Assembly (NCBI GenBank): GCA_902795765.1
Contig: CADBMQ010000096.1
Coordinates: 1-8,016, forward strand
From: Oscillospiraceae bacterium
GTDB lineage: Bacteria; Bacillota; Clostridia; Oscillospirales; Acutalibacteraceae
Length of the DNA stretch: 8,016 bases
Direction of reading: 5' to 3'
Part shown: positions 5,350-8,016 of the stretch, one piece after another
Position numbering within the stretch: the stretch's first letter is position 1
Layout of the letters: each line of letters starts with the position of its first letter
Position numbers and translations under genes: made by a program
The notes under the pieces: model-generated
The model's input: only the letters and a program-made list of their open reading frames with translations
Told to the model about the DNA's origin: nothing
Databases searched by the model: none

Positions 5350-6825
5350 ATGTTAGATAATATTTTAAACTTTCTTAACCAAACGGGTTTTGCAAAAGTT
5401 ATGAATGACCCGTGGCAACTTGTTATGTTGCTCATTTCGTTCGTTTTGATGTATTTGGCTATCGTTAAGAAGTTTGAGCCGTTGCTCCTTCTTCCTATCG
5501 CTTTCGGTATGCTCCTCTCGAATCTCCCGTTCGCTGAAATGTACCACGCAGACTTGTTTGCCGGTGGTCACGTTAACTGGGATTTGTTCGGCGGTGCTAC
5601 TGTTGTCAATACTGCGAACTTCAACTTTGAATTGTTCGGCGGTCAGTTGAACATTCTCACTTCAGGTGATGTTGCTGTTGGTAACACAATTCTCGGTCAC
5701 ATTTCGGGTGTTGCTGTTGATGGTAACGGTTTCATCAATACCGCAGGTCAAATTCTCAACTCATCAGGTCAGGTAATTGCTGATTCTGCTAATGTTGTTA
5801 TCACTATGGCAGGTACTTATCTTGATGGTTCTAACCTTATGATTGAAGGCATGGCTATGCCACTTGCAACTAATGCCGCTAATATTTCGGCAGGCTTGCT
5901 CGACTACCTCTATCTCGGTGTTAAGTTGAACATCTATCCTTGCCTTATCTTCCTCGGTGTTGGTGCTATGACTGACTTCGGTCCGTTGATTGCTAACCCG
6001 AAGAGCCTTTTGCTCGGTGCTGCCGCTCAAATTGGTATCTTCACTACATATATCGGTGCTCGCTTGCTCAATCTCACAGGTATTCTTACCTTCTCACAAC
6101 AGCAGGCTGGTTCAATCGGTATCATCGGTGGTGCAGACGGCCCGACATCAATCTTCACAGCATCTAAACTTGCTCCTGAACTTCTCGCTCCTATCGCTGT
6201 TGCCGCTTACTCATATATGGCGCTCGTTCCTGTTATTCAGCCGCCTATTATGAAATTGCTCACAACTAAAAAAGAGCGTCAAATCAAGATGCAACAGTTG
6301 CGTGAGGTTTCTAAAACTGAAAAAATCGTATTCCCGATTGTTATTACTGTATTCGTTTCCTTGCTTCTCCCGTCAGCTGCTCCGCTTATCGGTTGCTTGA
6401 TGCTTGGTAACTTGTTCCGTGAGTCTGGTGTTGTTGATCGTATCTTCAAGACTGCTCAAAACGAACTTATGAATATCGTTACAATCTTCCTCGGTATTAC
6501 CGTTGGTGCTACCGCTACTTCAAAATCGTTCCTCAACTTGCAGACTCTCGGCATTATGTTGCTCGGTATTATCGCATTCAGCTTCGGTACCGCAGGTGGC
6601 GTATTGCTCGCTAAGTTTATGAACTTGTTTACAAAGAACAAGGTAAATCCGCTTATCGGTTCTGCCGGCGTTTCTGCTGTTCCTATGGCTGCTCGTGTTT
6701 CACAGGTTGTAGGTCAGAAAGAGGATCCGTCCAACTTCTTGCTTATGCACGCTATGGGCCCGAACGTTGCAGGTGTTATCGGCTCTGCAATCGCTGCCGG
6801 TATGCTCATCACCTTGCTCGGCTAA
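5350..6825 (+). CDS. oadB: Sodium-translocating decarboxylase beta subunit, with a large insertion
   Basis: A 491-residue polytopic membrane protein that decarboxylates carboxybiotin and uses the energy to export Na+. Conserved parts are TM1 (about 23-39), TM2 (about 43-60), then LNIYPCLIFLGVGAMTDFGP (193-212) with D209, GADGPTSIF (261-269), and NPLIGSAGVSAVPMAARV (433-450). N433, G437, S442 and R449 keep the spacing of the Na+-pathway residues N373, G377, S382 and R389 described for Klebsiella OadB, and D209 corresponds to its D203. The C-terminus HAMGPNVAGVIGSAIAAG is also typical. Family members are usually about 375-435 residues; the extra length is a segment at about 63-182 with no Lys or Arg. 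A modest ribosome binding site (GGCGAGG) precedes the ATG. GcdB and MmdB are close relatives, so the substrate is taken from the alpha subunit. Confidence 0.96.
   Translation: MLDNILNFLNQTGFAKVMNDPWQLVMLLISFVLMYLAIVKKFEPLLLLPIAFGMLLSNLPFAEMYHADLFAGGHVNWDLFGGATVVNTANFNFELFGGQLNILTSGDVAVGNTILGHISGVAVDGNGFINTAGQILNSSGQVIADSANVVITMAGTYLDGSNLMIEGMAMPLATNAANISAGLLDYLYLGVKLNIYPCLIFLGVGAMTDFGPLIANPKSLLLGAAAQIGIFTTYIGARLLNLTGILTFSQQQAGSIGIIGGADGPTSIFTASKLAPELLAPIAVAAYSYMALVPVIQPPIMKLLTTKKERQIKMQQLREVSKTEKIVFPIVITVFVSLLLPSAAPLIGCLMLGNLFRESGVVDRIFKTAQNELMNIVTIFLGITVGATATSKSFLNLQTLGIMLLGIIAFSFGTAGGVLLAKFMNLFTKNKVNPLIGSAGVSAVPMAARVSQVVGQKEDPSNFLLMHAMGPNVAGVIGSAIAAGMLITLLG
5536..5895 (+). other. Insertion domain within OadB (residues about 63-182)
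   Basis: A Gly/Asn/Ala-rich stretch between TM2 and the next conserved membrane region, with three LF(A)GG motifs (DLFAGG 68-73, DLFGG 78-82, ELFGG 94-98). There is no Lys or Arg anywhere from residue 42 to 191. The KK at 40-41, before TM2, suggests a cytoplasmic loop there, so this segment is probably on the outer face. Fold and role are unknown. Confidence 0.65.
5584..5643 (+). repeat. In-frame 12-base direct repeat in the OadB insertion
   Basis: TTGTTCGGCGGT occurs at 5584-5595 and again at 5632-5643, exactly 48 bases apart and in the same frame. It encodes the two LFGG motifs. This hints that part of the insertion arose by internal duplication, although a shared codon preference could also keep the two copies identical. 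Confidence 0.5.
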
Positions 6826-6845
6826 CGGAAAGGATTTGAAAATTT

Positions 6846-8016
6846 ATGGCTAATAAACTTATGATTACCGATACCATTCTCCGTGACGCACACCAATCTC
6901 AGGCTGCTACGAGAATGCGTATCGAAGATATGTTGCCCGCTTGCGAAATTCTTGACAGTATCGGTTACTGGTCACTCGAATGTTGGGGCGGTGCTACTTT
7001 CGATTCGTGTATGCGTTTTCTTGATGAAGATCCGTGGGTTAGACTTCGCACCTTGAAAGAGGCTATGCCGAAGACTAAGTTGCAGATGCTTCTTCGTGGT
7101 CAGAACTTGCTCGGCTACAAGCACTATGCTGATGACGTTGTTGAGCAGTTCGTTAAAAAGTCTATCGAAAACGGTATTGATGTTATCCGTATTTTCGATG
7201 CTCTTAACGATCCTCGTAATATGGCTGCCGCTATGAAATACACAAAGAAGTATGGCGGTATTTGTGAGGCTGCTATCAGCTACACAACAAGCCCTGTTCA
7301 CGATGAAGAATATTTCGTTAAGCTCTGCAAAGAGCTTGAACAAAAGGGTGCAGACGTTATCTGTATCAAAGATATGGCTAACCTTTTGCTTCCCTACTCC
7401 GCTTTCAGCCTTGTTAAAAGACTTAAAGCAGAGGTTAATGTTCCGATTCACTTGCATACCCACAACACCACCGGTACAGGCGATATGACTTACCTTAAAG
7501 CTTGTGAGGCAGGCGTTGATATTATTGATACCGCTTTGTCGCCACTCGCTAACGGTACTTCACAGCCGTCTACTGAGGCTATGGTTGCTACTTTGCAAGG
7601 TCAAGAACGTGATACAGGTCTTGATTTGATGAAACTCAACAAGGCTGCTGCTCACTTCCGTAAGGTCGCACAGGAGCTTAAAGAGAGAGGTTCGCTTGAT
7701 CCGAAGGTTCTTAATGTTGACCCGAACACCTTGATTTATCAGGTTCCTGGTGGTATGCTTTCTAACCTTATTTCGCAGTTGAAACAGAACAAGGCTGAGG
7801 ACAAGTACTATGATGTGCTTGCAGAAGTTCCTCGTGTTCGTGAGGACTTCGGTTATCCGCCACTTGTTACTCCGACTAGCCAGATTGTTGGTACTCAGGC
7901 AGTTATGAACGTTTTGTGTGGCGAAAGATACAAGGTATTCACCAAAGAGTCGAAAGGCTTGCTTCGTGGTGAGTATGGTCGTTTGCCCGGCACTGTAAAC
8001 GAAGAAATTCGTGCAA
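6846..8016 (+). CDS. oadA: Oxaloacetate decarboxylase alpha subunit / pyruvate carboxylase subunit B, partial
   Basis: The first 390 codons of a carboxyltransferase; the gene runs off the right edge. It transfers the carboxyl group of oxaloacetate to biotin on the carrier and releases pyruvate. The HMGL-like TIM barrel opens with ITDTILRDAHQS (7-18; D14 expected as metal ligand). It continues with LECWGGATFD (44-53), IRIFDALND (114-122), ICIKDMAN (172-179; K175 the expected carbamylated ligand) and HLHTHNTTG (202-210; H204 and H206 metal ligands). The conserved post-barrel region follows (NTLIYQVPGGMLSNL 294-308; FGYPPLVTPTSQIVG 335-349). The ATG lies 12 bases after GGAAAGG (6827-6833) and 20 bases after oadB. 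Whether it ends with its own biotin domain is not visible. The barrel is shared with pyruvate carboxylase subunit B; the OadB and OadG-like neighbours favour decarboxylase. Confidence 0.95.
   Translation, partial: MANKLMITDTILRDAHQSQAATRMRIEDMLPACEILDSIGYWSLECWGGATFDSCMRFLDEDPWVRLRTLKEAMPKTKLQMLLRGQNLLGYKHYADDVVEQFVKKSIENGIDVIRIFDALNDPRNMAAAMKYTKKYGGICEAAISYTTSPVHDEEYFVKLCKELEQKGADVICIKDMANLLLPYSAFSLVKRLKAEVNVPIHLHTHNTTGTGDMTYLKACEAGVDIIDTALSPLANGTSQPSTEAMVATLQGQERDTGLDLMKLNKAAAHFRKVAQELKERGSLDPKVLNVDPNTLIYQVPGGMLSNLISQLKQNKAEDKYYDVLAEVPRVREDFGYPPLVTPTSQIVGTQAVMNVLCGERYKVFTKESKGLLRGEYGRLPGTVNEEIRA

Noticed and set aside
6972..7463. A 163-codon minus-strand open frame within oadA
   Set aside because: It is antisense to the carboxyltransferase barrel, whose catalytic motifs are intact and in order on the plus strand.

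Overview
The window looks like a piece of a low-to-mid GC Firmicutes chromosome, most likely an anaerobic member of the Clostridia (Oscillospiraceae/Ruminococcaceae-like). This is an inference. It rests on the RecD2-ComF pairing, clean sigma-A style promoters, AAGGAG/GAAAGG ribosome binding sites, frequent TTG/GTG starts and a biotin-dependent Na+-pumping decarboxylase operon typical of fermenters. I saw no tRNA, rRNA, insertion sequence, CRISPR array or phage gene. Both ends of the window cut through a gene (comF at the left, oadA at the right).

Left half, minus strand (4422 down to 1): five tightly packed genes that read as one operon in the order pyridoxal/pyridoxamine kinase, RluA-family pseudouridine synthase, a small single-pass membrane protein of unknown function, the RecD2 helicase, and comF. 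Two junctions are 4-base start/stop overlaps (GTGA and ATGA); the others are 49 and 18 bases. No terminator is visible between them. Four of the five genes start with TTG or GTG.

Middle (4423-4634): a 212-base divergent regulatory region. It has a sigma-A promoter on each strand, both with a 17-base spacer and with the -35 boxes back to back. A perfect 19-base palindrome covers the -10 box of the leftward promoter. The rightward transcript has a leader of about 65 bases that can fold into two mutually exclusive stems, one of which would pair with the ribosome binding site.

Right half, plus strand (4635 to the end): a sodium-translocating oxaloacetate decarboxylase operon. The order is a small membrane gamma/delta subunit (OadG-like), a stand-alone biotin carrier protein, the membrane beta subunit OadB, and the carboxyltransferase alpha subunit OadA (first 390 residues only). 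The alpha subunit moves the carboxyl group of oxaloacetate to biotin on the carrier. OadB then decarboxylates carboxybiotin and couples this to Na+ export, and the small subunit holds the complex together. The genes use a narrow codon set and have good ribosome binding sites, consistent with high expression.

Most of the window is ordinary metabolism and housekeeping. The points most worth a second look are the roughly 120-residue, Lys/Arg-free insertion in OadB, the possible translational switch in the oad leader, the palindrome over the kinase promoter, and the small hairpin plus T-run between the first two oad genes. I did not find convincing evidence of a wholly new system.
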